From: Haplomitrium mnioides
Lineage: Eukaryota > Marchantiophyta > Haplomitriopsida > Calobryales
Reading direction: 5' to 3'
NCBI GenBank assembly: GCA_049999725.1
Contig: JBNGIS010016025.1
Coordinates: forward strand, 1-24,882
Length of the DNA: 24,882 nt
Shown here: one piece after another, positions 6,881-17,900 of the stretch
Layout: every line of letters starts with the position of its first letter
How positions within the stretch are numbered: position 1 is the first letter of the stretch
Translations under genes and position numbers: made by a program
The notes under the pieces: model-generated
What the model saw: the letters and a program-made list of their open reading frames with translations, nothing else
Told to the model about the DNA's origin: nothing
The model's database searches: none

Positions 6881-7854
6881 CCCGAAGCTGCTATCTTCAT
6901 TTTTTTATTTTGGCATCGATTACATGCCCCCCAGGTCTTCTCGCAAGTTCTTTTTTCCTCTCCACTGCGGCAGCGACCCTTGCTCGCAGACGTTATTCCT
7001 TTTTTTTCTCTGGCATTGACATTGCTCGCTCACGGCCACTGTTCTATTCTTCCGTTTTGGTTACCTCAGCATTGCTTGCGCGGCTATCTCCTTTGTGGCA
7101 TGAACCTTACGAACGTTTCAATATGCTGGTGAAATCGCTTCATATTCCCCTTTAGCTTCCATTTCTTGACTTGCATTCTTGTAAAGTCTGTCTAGTCGAC
7201 TCGAGGCATCTGCTTCTGCCATCATGTTCGGATTATGACCCTTCTCAACTAATCTGAGGCACCTATTATTCGGTTCTGACCCTTCTCGACTGGTCTGAAG
7301 CACCTCTTGTTTGGTTATGATCATTTCAACTAATCAAACGACAACTTCGTGTTCGACTCTGATCCTTACGACTAATACGCAACAACTCATCTTGTTTTTA
7401 GTTTGTACTATTCCTGATCTGTTGGATTTGACTCTCTCGAAGGACTAGCTCAAAGTGGCGGGGCATCATTTTTCCGACATTGCTATTCTCCGAATAACTT
7501 CATCAACTTTGAGGTCTGCCCCTGTCCATCAGCTCTTCACCTTGGTTCTCAGATTTCTTCGGCTGATACACACACATAGCAGGGCAGTCTACACTAATAC
7601 CTCAATACCATTTCATTTTCATTGTTTTTCTTTTATATCATTTCTGGTTCATTTCATTTCTGTCATTTCAGCTTTTCTGCTTAAATCAGATCACATAAAC
7701 AGGTACAGGGATAATCTCAAGTTACCCGATTTTTTGGGTAACACGCAGTCTTGACCCAACTGCGCATTTCCTTTTTTTTTTCTCCTTTTTCGCTCACGCG
7801 AGTACCCTGTATCCCACCTGTAAGTCTTCTGTATTACACAGAACACCCCATACC

Positions 7855-8413
7855 ATGAACCTAGTGGGTTCACTCAAGTTTCAGGCTCTGAAACTTGACG
7901 GCTCAAACTACCTATCATGGTCATTGGATATCACTACCTATTTAACGTCAAAGGGGATACGCAACATCCTCATAAATGACGAGGGCACAAGCCCAAGAAA
8001 CGCTGCCAGAGCGCTTATCCTCATTAGACACCACCTGGTGGAACCTCTCAGGCTACAGTACCTGAACTATAGCAATCCCTGGTTATTATGGGATGAGCTC
8101 AAACTACGATTCGATCACCTGACTTCTATTTCCTTACCCGCAGCACGACACGATTGGATCAACCTCCGTGTTCAAGACCACACCTCCATCGTAAATTACA
8201 ACAGTGAACTCTTCCGCATAGTTTCACAGTTAGCGATTTGCGGGCATCCAGTATCTGACGAAGAACAGATAGAGAAAACTCTATCCACATTCCCAGTGAG
8301 CAACCTCATACTGGCATCCCAATATCAAAATATGCGTTTCACCCGATATTCGGAGCTGATCGCATATATGCTATTAGCCGAAAAACACGCCGAAAAGAAA
8401 TGCAAAAGGAGAG
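7855..8413 (+). CDS. gag: Copia gag (UBN2 / retrotran_gag type), 3' truncated
   Basis: The ATG in context ACCATGA at 7855 begins a frame with the Copia-gag pattern: FQALKLDGSNYLSWSLDITT near residues 9-28, LWDELKLRF near residue 80, then a helical region with YNSELFRIVSQL and YSELIAYMLLAEKHAEKK. This is the capsid-like part that packages the element RNA. After about 185 residues the frame runs straight into sequence whose other frame is reverse transcriptase, so the CCHC zinc knuckle and everything up to the RT is missing. The frame stays open to 8601 only by chance. Confidence 0.85.
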
Positions 8414-8655
8414 GTCACAAGATACAAGGCGAGACTAGTCGCCAAAGGATACACCCAGATCCCTGGACGAGACTACATTTTGACCTACTCACCAGTCATG
8501 GACACAATCACATATCGATACATGATAGCGTTCGCAATCCAACGCAATCTCAACATGCATATCATGGATGTTATTACTGCATACTTGTATGGAATACTTG
8601 ACACTCAAATTTTTATAAAAGCCCCCCCTGAACTTATCTCTAGGATATCACTCCA
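8414..8655 (+). pseudogene. pol: Copia reverse transcriptase, N-terminal fragment
   Basis: Frame +2 reads TRYKARLVAKGYTQIPGRDY, then TYSPVMD and NMHIMDVITAYLYG, closing with IFIKAPPE. These are the opening motifs of the Copia RT (RVT_2 family): KARLVAKG.Q..G.DY, ..PV......R, MDV.TAFL.G. It starts abruptly after gag, in a different frame. The integrase and the RT start are deleted. The fragment leads into the 36-bp repeat instead of the usual YGLKQ segment. Confidence 0.85.
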
Positions 8656-8685
8656 TATTGAGGGGGAGAGGCAAATAAATGAGGT

Positions 8686-8907
8686 TGGACCTTTTGTCCC
8701 TCATGGCCAACAACATCAAAGTGGACCTTTTGTCCCTCATGGCCAACAACATCAAAGTGGACCTTTTGTCCCTCATGGCCAACAACATCAAAGTGGACCT
8801 TTTGTCCCTTATGGCTAACAACATCAAAGTGGACCTTTTGTCCCTCATGGCAAGCAAAATGCAAATGGACCTTCTGTCCCTCGAGGCCATCAATACCAAA
8901 ATGGACC
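8686..8907 (+). repeat. 36-bp minisatellite in the middle of the RT region
   Basis: Seven starts of TGGACCTTTTGTCCCTCATGG at exact 36-bp steps (8686, 8722, 8758, 8794, 8830, 8866, 8902), cut by a gap. In the RT frame it encodes the 12-residue unit GPFVPHGQQHQS. The fourth unit carries a TAA (8816-8818). Weak relatives (GPLVPHRPNKG) persist after the gap to about 9180, so the repeat once covered more of the insertion. Confidence 0.95.
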
Positions 8908-9007
8908 NNNNNNNNNNNNNNNNNNNNNNNNNNNNNNNNNNNNNNNNNNNNNNNNNNNNNNNNNNNNNNNNNNNNNNNNNNNNNNNNNNNNNNNNNNNNN
9001 NNNNNNN
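8908..9007. other. Assembly gap (100 N) inside the 36-bp repeat
   Basis: Exactly 100 N within a near-perfect tandem repeat, the type of place where assemblies collapse. The length of the inserted repeat is unknown. Confidence 0.95.
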
Positions 9008-9242
9008 GATCATATATGAAGCTAGCAAACTGCTGAGAACACATGACAGCAGTGGACATTCAGTCCCCACAAATGATCTGCAAAACACGCAACTATATCC
9101 TAGACCTTTAGCCCAACCAGCAGAGAAGATATACAGTAAACACCAACAGGGACCTTTAGTCCCACATCGCCCAAACAAAGGCGTACAGGCAGCAGAAATA
9201 TCTATGACAACAAATGGGACATCATCAAATATATCAGACTAG
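9008..9242 (+). other. Degenerate Gln/Pro-rich insert in the RT region
   Basis: An open frame in phase with the downstream RT part, rich in Gln, Pro, Thr and Asn, with GPLVPHRPNKG-like echoes of the 36-bp unit. It ends with TAG at 9240-9242 immediately before the RT sequence resumes. No domain is seen. Confidence 0.5.
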
Positions 9243-9679
9243 AAGATGGCTGTACAAGTCCTACGATCTATGTACGGACTCAAACAGAGCGGCAGAAACT
9301 AGTATCAAAGATTCAAATCAGAAATGATGACCCTAAACTTTACAAATGAGGACATAGCACCATGTCTCTTCATGAAACAAGAGAACCCTGAATACGTCAT
9401 AGTAGCTATATATGTAGATGACATCAACATATTTGGCACACCACGACTGGCCAAAGACACCATTGAGAAACTGAAAGACATATTCAAAATGCGAGACATC
9501 GGCGAACCTGATTTCTGTCTAGGAATACAGTTTGAACATCTACAAGATGGGATACTAATCCATCAATCGACTTACACATCTAGAATCCTTAAACAGTTCA
9601 ACATGGATAAATCTCAGCCGATGAGCACTCCAATGGAAATCAGATCATCAGACCCCAATGAACGACATGTTCTAAAAAA
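9243..9679 (+). pseudogene. pol: Copia reverse transcriptase, catalytic and C-terminal fragment
   Basis: Frame 0 resumes with VLRSMYGLKQSGRN, a TAG at 9300 where family members have Trp, then YQRFKSEM. The catalytic YVDD is at 9411-9422 (IYVDDINIFG), followed by FKMRDIGEPDFCLGIQ and YTSRILKQFNM. These motifs identify the palm and thumb of the Copia RT. The frame shifts at the A-run 9674-9679, after which the RNase H continues one frame over. The shift could be real or a homopolymer error. Confidence 0.9.
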
Positions 9680-10419
9680 GAAAGGACACAGAACCCACAC
9701 TAGGACCTGAGAAACCATATCTCTCAGCAATAGGGGCACTGATGTACCTTGCAAATCAAACAAGACCAGACATAGCCTTCGCTGTGAACTTACTGGCAAG
9801 ACATAGTTCACAACCCACTATACGACACTGGAACGGCATCAAAAGGATTTTTAGATACCTTCAAGGTACCACAGATATGGGACTGTTCTTCCTGAAAAAC
9901 GCAGAACATGACATTATAGGATATGCTGATGCAGGATACTTATCTGACCCTAACGACAGCAAGTCTCAAACAGGATATGTATTCCTTAAAGGAGGCACAG
10001 CCATATCATGGAAGAGCACAAAACAAACTATTACTACCACCTCTACAAACCATGCTGAGATAATAGCTTTGTATGAAGCAAGTAGAGAATGTATTTGGTT
10101 ACGACAACTCATTGACCATATCAACTCCAACACAGGCCAACCTCTCATCAAAGGACCTACAACGATATTTGAGGATAACAGACCATGTGTTGACCAAATC
10201 GCCCAAGGGTTCATCAAGGGTGACAAAATAAAACACATAGCTCCAAAATTCTTTTATACTCATGAACAACACAATGACAAGATCAAGGTACAATGGATAC
10301 CTAGTAAACAAAACAGAGCCGATATGTTCACAAAACCTCTACCTCTTGCTCTACACAAAGAACACACAGAGGGTATCGGACTCGGAAAACTATCTGATAT
10401 ATACAAGAAGCATATTTGA
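9680..10419 (+). CDS. pol: Copia RT C-terminus and RNase H
   Basis: After the frame change the frame reads PYLSAIGALMYLANQTRPDI and FRYLQGTTDMG, both hallmark Copia segments, then RNase H. Candidate catalytic acidic residues are in YADAGY (Asp 9928-9930), HAEI (Glu 10057-10059) and EDN (Asp 10174-10176). KVQWIPSKQNRADMFTKPLP is the conserved C-terminal part. This domain removes the RNA template during reverse transcription. It appears intact to the TGA at 10417-10419, with 430 bp of 3' untranslated sequence before the polypurine tract. Confidence 0.92.
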
Positions 10420-10814
10420 TCTCATCATCACATCTGAAACTCTGACCTGCTGTCAAAATATTCCAGATCTATGAGTTATACTTCTTGATGCATATATGCT
10501 GACCACATGATTATTTACAGTTGTGTTACAGCGCAGATATTCAAAAACAAAGCTGTCAACTCGTGGAGCATATCAGATTCCGGACCAGAAGCAACATGAC
10601 GATTCGAGGAGAACTACCTACACGACATCATCATCTTTTGATCATTGAACGGTTTTTGAAACATCATATAGATTTTACTTCTATTCATACATTCATTATT
10701 ATAATTCAAATACTCTATATGTGGTAGCACTCTTTCCCTCATAAGAAAGCAGGAGGGTTTTAATGAGACTACACATATTTGAAGTATATAAGACTTATAC
10801 TAGTTTATAAGTGT
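10420..10814 (+). other. 3' untranslated part of the Copia element
   Basis: No coding frame supported. AT-rich, no repeat noticed. Confidence 0.6.
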
Positions 10815-10840
10815 GGCTGATTAGCGGAGAAGAATCAGCC
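10815..10840 (+). other. Hairpin next to the polypurine tract
   Basis: GGCTGATT at 10815-10822 and AATCAGCC at 10833-10840 are perfect inverted repeats with a 10-base loop. The stem ends exactly where the polypurine tract starts. Confidence 0.8.
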
Positions 10841-10849
10841 AAGGGGGAG
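10841..10849 (+). other. Polypurine tract
   Basis: AAGGGGGAG directly before the 3' LTR (TGTTATAG). This is the usual plant Copia primer for plus-strand synthesis. Confidence 0.92.
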
Positions 10850-11007
10850 TGTTATAGAACATAGTATACCCCTATATATAGAAGGGGATGGATGTATACA
10901 TAAGGGGAACATTTGACCCCTCACTACGAATCTATCGATCACTGCGTGTGTGGAGGATTGCATGGCGTAACAGCTCTCTCTCTCTATGTGATGCGCGTAC
11001 CACAACA
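10850..11007 (+). repeat. 3' LTR of the Copia element
   Basis: 158 bp, TGTTATAGAAC...TACCACAACA, nearly identical to the 5' LTR. It has a shorter CT run and a few substitutions in the last 45 bp. Confidence 0.95.
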
Positions 11008-11012
11008 AGAAC
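11008..11012. repeat. Target-site duplication, right copy (AGAAC)
   Basis: Matches 5959-5963. Joining 5963 to 11013 gives CTAGAACCCAATACATTCT, the normal satellite consensus. Confidence 0.95.
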
Positions 11013-12512
11013 CCAATACATTCTCGGCATACTAAAACAACAACATTTAGAGCTATTGCGTTTTTAGCAAACTAGAACCAACTATATTGAGAGTTGTTGC
11101 ATTCAGAACAAACTAGAACCAACTACTGTCAAAGCTATTGCATTCTAAAAAAACTAAAACCCAACACATTCTGAGTATACTAAAACAACAACATTTTGAG
11201 CTACTTTATTCTTAACAAACTAGAACCAACTATAATTAGAGCTATTGCATTCTGAAAAAAATGGAACCAACTACATTTAAAGTTATTGCATTCCAAACAA
11301 ACTCAAACCGAGTACACTCTAAGCATGATTAAACAACTGCATCTAGAGCTACTCCATTCTTAACAAACAAGAACCAACTACATTCAAATCTATTGCATCC
11401 AAACAAAAACAAACTCAATACATTCTAAGCATACTAAAACATTAACATTTAGGGCTATTGCATTCTTTATAAACTAGAACCAACTACATTCAAAGCTATT
11501 GCATTCCAAACAAACTCAAACCCAATACACTCCAAGGATACTTAAACAACTCTATTTAGAGCTATTGTATTCTCAACAAACAAGAACCAACTACATTCAA
11601 AGCTATTGCATTCCAAATAAAATAGAAACCAATACATTCTAAGCATATCAAACAACATCATTTTGAGCTACTTCATTCTAAACAAATTAGAACCAACTAT
11701 ATTTAGAGCCATTGCATTCTGAACAAACTAGAACCAACTACATTCATTCTATTCTATTCCAAACAAACTCGAACCCAATACACTCAAGGCATAACTAAAC
11801 AACTGCATTTAGAGCTACTCCATTTTTAAGAAACAACAACCAACTACATTCAAAGCTATTGCATTCCAAACAAAATAGAGCCCAATGCATTCTAAGCATA
11901 CTAAAACAAAAGCATTTAGAGCTATTGCTCTCTTAACAAACTACAACCAACTACATTCTCAACTATTGTGTTCTAAACAAACTAGAATGAACTACATTCG
12001 AAGCTATTGCATTCCAAAAAAATTAGAACCCAATACATTCTTAGCATACTAAAACAACACCATTTAGAGCTATTGCATTATGAACAAACTAAAGCCAACT
12101 ACAGTCAATGTAATTGCATTCCAAACAAACTAGAACCCAATACCTTATGAGTATACTAAAACAATAACATTTTCAGCTACTCCTTTCTTAACAAATTAGA
12201 ACCAACATTTTTTAGATCTATTGCGTTCTGAACAAAATAGAACCAACTACATTCAAAGCTATTGCATTTCAAACAAACTCAAACCAAGTACAGTCTAAGC
12301 ATGATTAAACAATTGCAGCTAGAGCTACTCCATTCTTAACAAAAAAGAACCAACTACATTCAAAGCTAGTGCATTCCAAACAAAATAGAACCCAACACAT
12401 TCTGAGCATACTAAAACAACAATAGTTAGAGCTATTGCATTATTAAAGAAAACTACAACCAACTATATTCAGAGCTATTGCATTCTGAACAAACTAGAAC
12501 CAGCTACATTCA

Positions 12513-12665
12513 AAGTTGTTGCATTCCAAACAAACTCAAACCCAATACACTCTAAGGATCCTTAAACAACTGCATTTAGAGCTACTCTATAAGTTGTTGC
12601 ATTCCAAACAAACTCAAACCCAATACACTCTAAGGATCCTTAAACAACTGCATTTAGAGCTACTC
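12513..12665 (+). repeat. Out-of-register 78-bp tandem duplication inside the satellite
   Basis: AAGTTGTTGCATTCC starts at 12513 and again at 12591, with about 75 identical bases following each. 78 is not a sum of the 41- and 25-bp modules. It looks recent. Confidence 0.85.
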
Positions 12666-13415
12666 CATTCTTAAGAAATAACAGCCAACGACATTCAAAG
12701 CTATTTCATTCCAAACAAAAAAGAACCCAATACATTCTAAGCATACTAAAATAAGAGCATTTAGAGCTATTGCATTCTAAACAAACTAGAACCAACTATA
12801 TTCACAACTATTGCATTCTGAACAAACAAGAACCAACTTCATTCAAAGCTATTGCATTCCAAACTAATTAGAACCCAATGCATTCTCAACATACTAAAAC
12901 AACAACATTTAGAGCTATTGCATTCTTTGCAAACTACAACAAACTATACTTAGAGTTGTTGCATTCCGAACAAACTAGAACCAACTACAGTCATAGCTAT
13001 TGCATTCCAAACAAACAGGAACCCAATACACAATGAGCATACTAAAACGACACCATTTTGAGCTACTCCATTTACAACAAACTACAACCAACTATGTTTA
13101 GAGCTATTGCATTCTGAACAAACTAGAACCATCTACATTCAAAGTTGTTGCATTCCAAAAAAAATCAAACCCAATACACTGTAAGCATACTTAAACAACT
13201 GCATTTAGAGCTACTCCATTCTTCACAAACAAGAACCAACTACATTCAAAGCTAGTGCATTCCAAACAAAATAGAAACCAATACACTCTAAGCATACTAA
13301 AACCAAAGCATTTTGAGCTACTCATTCTTAACAAACTAGAACTAACTATATTTACAGCTATTGCATTGTGAACAAACTAAAACCATCTACATTCAAAGAA
13401 AACACAAACCAAACA

Positions 13416-13550
13416 CACTCTATGCATACTTTAACAACTGTATTAGAGCTACTCTATTCTTAACAAACAAGAAAAAACTACACACTCTATGCATACTTTA
13501 GCAACTGCATTAGAGCTACTCTATTCTTAACAAACAAGAACAAATTACAG
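13416..13550 (+). repeat. 67-bp tandem duplication inside the satellite
   Basis: ACACTCTATGCATACTTTA starts at 13416 and 13483, with few differences between copies. Each copy lacks the ATTCAAAGC-TATTGCATTCC junction, so the array is rearranged here. Confidence 0.75.
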
Positions 13551-14946
13551 TCAAAGCTATTGCAGTCCAAACAAATTAGAACCCAATACATTCATAGCAT
13601 GCTAAAACAACAGCATTTAGAGCTCTTGCATTCTTAGCAAACAAAAACCAACTATATTCGGAGCTCTCGCATTCTGAACAAACTAGAACCAACTATAGTC
13701 AAAGTTATTACATTCCAAACAAACTAGAACCCAATACAATCGGAGCATACTTAAACAACTCCATTAAAAGCTACTCCATTCTTATTAAAAAAGAATCAAC
13801 TACATTCAAAGCTATTGCATTCCAAAAAAAATAGAACCCAATACAATCTAAGTATACTAAAACAACAACATTTAGAGCTATTGCATTCTTAACAAACTAG
13901 AACCAACTATTCTCACAACTATGCATTCTAAACAAACAAGAACCAACTACATTCAAAGCTATTGCATTCCAAACAAATTAGAACCCAATACATTCTCAAC
14001 ATACTAAAACAACAACTTTTAGAGCTATTGCATTCTTAGCAAACTAGAACCAACTATATTAAGAGCTATTGCATTCTAAACAAACTAGACCTAACTACAG
14101 TCAAAGCTATAATATTCCAAACAAACTAGAACCCAATACATTCCAAGCATACTAAAACAACAACATTTTGAGCTATTCCATCCTTAACAAACTATAACCA
14201 ACTATATTTAGAGCTTTTCCATTCTGAACAAACTAGAACTTAATACATTCAAAGCTATGGCACTCCAAGAAAACTAGAACCCAATACACTCTAAGCATAC
14301 TTAAATAAGTGCATTTACAGCTACTTTGTTCCTAACAAACAAGAACCAACTACATTCAAAGCTATTGCATTCCAAACAAAACACAACCCAATACATTCAA
14401 AGCATACTAAAATAATAGAATTTAAAGCTACTCCATTCTCAACAAAATAGAACCAACTATATTTAGAGCTATTGCATTCTGAACAAACTAGAACCAACTA
14501 CATTCAAAGCAATTGCATTCCAAACAAACTCAAACTCAATACACTCCAAGCATACCTTAACAACTACATTTAGAGCTACTCCATTCTTAACAAACAAGAA
14601 CCAACTACATTCAAAGCTATTGCATTCCAAAAAAAATGGACCCCAATACATTCTGAGCATACTAAAACAACATCATTTTGAGATACTCCATTCCTAACAG
14701 ACTAGAACCAACTATATTTAGAGCTATTACATTTTGAACAAATTAGAACCAACTACATTCAAAGCTATTGTATTCCAAACAAACTCAAATCCAATACACT
14801 CTAGGCATACTTAAACAACTGCATTTAGAGCTAAACCATTTTTAACAAACAAGAACCAACTACATTCAAAGCTATTGCATTCCAAACAAAATAGAACCTA
14901 ATACTATCTAAGCATACTAAGACAATAGCATTTAGAGCTATTGCAT

Positions 14947-14956
14947 NNNNNNNNNN
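14947..14956. other. Short assembly gap (10 N) in the satellite
   Basis: Ten N between GAGCTATTGCAT and AATTATATTCAC. By comparison with neighbours about 20 bases of a monomer are missing, so the gap size is nominal. Confidence 0.9.
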
Positions 14957-17900
14957 AATTATATTCACAATTATTCCATTCTAAACAAACTAGAACAAAC
15001 CACTTTCAAAGCTATTGCATTCCAAGAAAATTAAAACCCAATACATTCTCAACATGCTAAAACAACATCATTTAGAGCTATTTCATTCTTATCAAACTTG
15101 AACCAACTATATTCAAAGTTGTTGCACTCTCAACAAACTAGAACCAACAACAGTCAAAGCTATTGTATTCCAAAAAAAGTAGAACCCAAAGCACACTAAA
15201 ACAACATAATTTTGAGCTACTCCATTCTTACCAAACTAGAACCAACTATATTTAGATCTATTGCATTCTGAACCAACTAGAAACAACTACATTCAAAGCT
15301 ATTGCATTCAAAAAAAACTCGAACCCAATACACTCTAAGCATACTTAAACACCTGCATTTGGAGCTATTCCATTCTTAACAAATAAGAACCAATGACATC
15401 CAAAGCTATTGCATTCCAAACAAAATAGAACCTAATACATTCTAAACATACTAAAACAACAATATTTTGAGCTACTCCATTCTTAACAAACTAAAACCAA
15501 CTATATTTAGAGCTATTACATTATGAACAAACTAGAATCAACTACATTCAATGCTATTGCATTCCAAAAAAACTCAAACCCAATACACTCTAAAGATTCT
15601 TAAACATTTGCATTTAGAGCTACTCCATCATTAACAAACAAGAGCCAACTACATTCAAAGTTGTTGCATTCCAAACAAAATAGAACCCAATACATTCTCT
15701 AAGCATATTAAAACAAGAGCACTCAGAGCTATTGCATTCTTAACAAACTATAACTAACTATATTCACAACTATTGCATTATGAACAAACAAGAACCAACT
15801 TCATTCAAATCTATTGCATTCCAAACAAACTAGAACCCAATACATTCTAAGCATACTAAAACAACAACATTTAGGGCTATTGCATTCTTAACAAACTAGA
15901 ACCAACTATATTTAGAGCTATTGCATTCTAAAAAAACTAGAGCTAACTACATTCAAAGTTATTGCATTCCAAACAAACTCGAACCCAATACACTCCAAGC
16001 ATACTTCAACAACTACATTTAGAGCTACTCCATTCTTAACAAACACGAACCAACTACATTCAAAGCCATTGCATTCCAAAAAAAATAAAACCCAATGTAT
16101 TCTAAGCATACTAGAACAACAATATTTAGAGGTGTTGCATTCTTTACAAACTAGAACCAACTGTTTAGAACCCAATATATTCTCAGCATGCTAAAACAAT
16201 AGCATTTAGAACTATTGCATACTAAGCAAACAAGAACCAACTATATTTAGAATTGTTGCATTATGAACAAACTAGAACCAACTACAGTCAAAGCTATTGC
16301 ATTCCAAACAAACTAGAACCAAATACATTCTGAGCATACTAAAATAACAACATTTTGACCTACTTCATTCTTAACAAACTAGAACCAACAATATTTAGAG
16401 TTATTGCATTAATCACAAACTAGAACCAACTACATTCAAAGCTATTGAATTCCAAACAAATTAGAACCCAATACATTCTCAGCATACTAAAACAACAACA
16501 TTTAGAACTATTGCTATCTTAGCAAACTAGAACCAACTATATTCAAAGTTGTTGCATTCTCAACAAACTAGAACCAACAATAGTCAAAGCTATTGCATTC
16601 CAAGCAAACTAGAACCCAAGTCATTCTAAGCATACTAAAACAATAGAATTTTGAGCTACACTATTCTTAACAAACTACAGCCAACTATATTTGGAGCTAT
16701 TGTATTCCTAACCAACTAGAACCAACTACATTCAAAGCTATTGCATTCCAAAGAAATTGGAACCCAATAGAGTCTAAGCACACTCTTTGCATTCCAAACA
16801 AGCTAGAACCCAATACATTATGAGCATACTAAAACAACTGGAATTTGAACTGTTGCGTTCTTAAAATACTAGAACCAACTTTTTCTTAGAGCTATTGCAA
16901 TCTAAACAAACTAGAACCAACTTCATTCAAAGTTTTTGCATTCCAAACAAACTAGAGCCCAGCACATTCTGAGCATATTTAAACAACAACATTTAGACTT
17001 ATTGCATTCTAAACAAACCAAAACAACCAATTTTCAGAGCTGTTGCATTTTGAACAAACTAGAACCAACTACATTCAAATTTATTGCATTCAAAACAAAC
17101 TAGAACCCAATACATTCTAAGCATACTAAAACAACTACATTTAGAGCCATTGCATTCTCAACAAACTAGAACCAACTGTATTCATAGTCAATGCATTCAA
17201 AACAAACTAGAACCAACTACATTCAAAGTTATTGCATTCCAAACAAACTAGAATCCAATACATTCCGAGCAAACTAGCAACTTGGGATTTAAAGCTACTC
17301 CATTCATAACAAACTAGAACCAACTATACTCATAGCTATTGCATTCTAAAGAAAACTAGAACCAACTAGATTCAAAGTTGTTGCATTCCAAACAAACTAC
17401 AGCCCATCACATTCTGAGCTTACTAAAACAACTCGATTTGGAGCTACTTCATTCTTAACAAACAAGAACCAACTTTATTCAAAGCTTTTGCAAACAAACA
17501 AACAAGAACCCAATGCATTCTAAGCACACTAAAACAACTCCTTTTACAGCTACTTCATCCTTAACAAACAACTACATTCAAAGCTATTGCACTCCAAACA
17601 AAAAAAAACCCAATACATTCTGAGCATACTAAAACAACAACATTAAGAGCTATTCCATTCTTAACAAACCAAAACCAACTACATTCAATACTATTAAATT
17701 CCAAACAAACATGAACCCAACACATTCTGAGCATACAAAAACAACCCCATTTAGAGCTAGTCCATTCTTAACAAACAAGAACCAACTACATTCAAAGCTA
17801 TTGCATTCCAAACAAACTAGAACCTAATACATTCTGAGCATACTAAAATAACCCAATTTAAAGCTACTCTATTATGAACAAACAAGAACCAACTACATTC

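Larger units (their letters stand above)
6126..7854 (+). other. Long non-coding leader of the Copia element
   Basis: About 1.7 kb between LTR and gag with no convincing coding frame. It holds an A-rich run (6327-6352), a 100-N gap, the 46-bp minisatellite, a weaker repeat near 7237-7320 (two copies about 41 bp apart starting GACCCTTCTC), and T/C-rich sequence up to the gag ATG. Overlapping frames on both strands here follow the repeat and are not considered genes. Confidence 0.6.
5964..11007 (+). mobile_element. Ty1/Copia LTR retrotransposon, defective, inserted in the satellite
   Basis: A complete 5.0-kb insertion bounded by direct LTRs (162 and 158 bp, TG...CA ends) and flanked by the 5-bp duplication AGAAC (5959-5963 and 11008-11012). 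Order inside: leader, gag (UBN2-like), reverse transcriptase, RNase H, polypurine tract. RT followed by RNase H with no integrase after them agrees with Copia rather than Gypsy order. Protease and integrase are absent, gag and RT are fused out of frame at about 8405-8414, and further stops and shifts exist. Any recent movement therefore needed proteins supplied in trans. Removing the element and one AGAAC restores an intact satellite unit. Confidence 0.95.

Noticed and set aside
6533-7155. Three long overlapping plus-strand frames rich in Leu, Phe, Ser and Ala
   Set aside because: They arise from the 46-bp minisatellite, which is not divisible by 3 and so opens all three frames; hydrophobicity reflects T/C-rich codons.
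8640-9178. Minus-strand frames through the 36-bp repeat (HEGQKVHFDVVG)
   Set aside because: Reverse-strand shadow of the repeat within the RT gene, spanning a gap.
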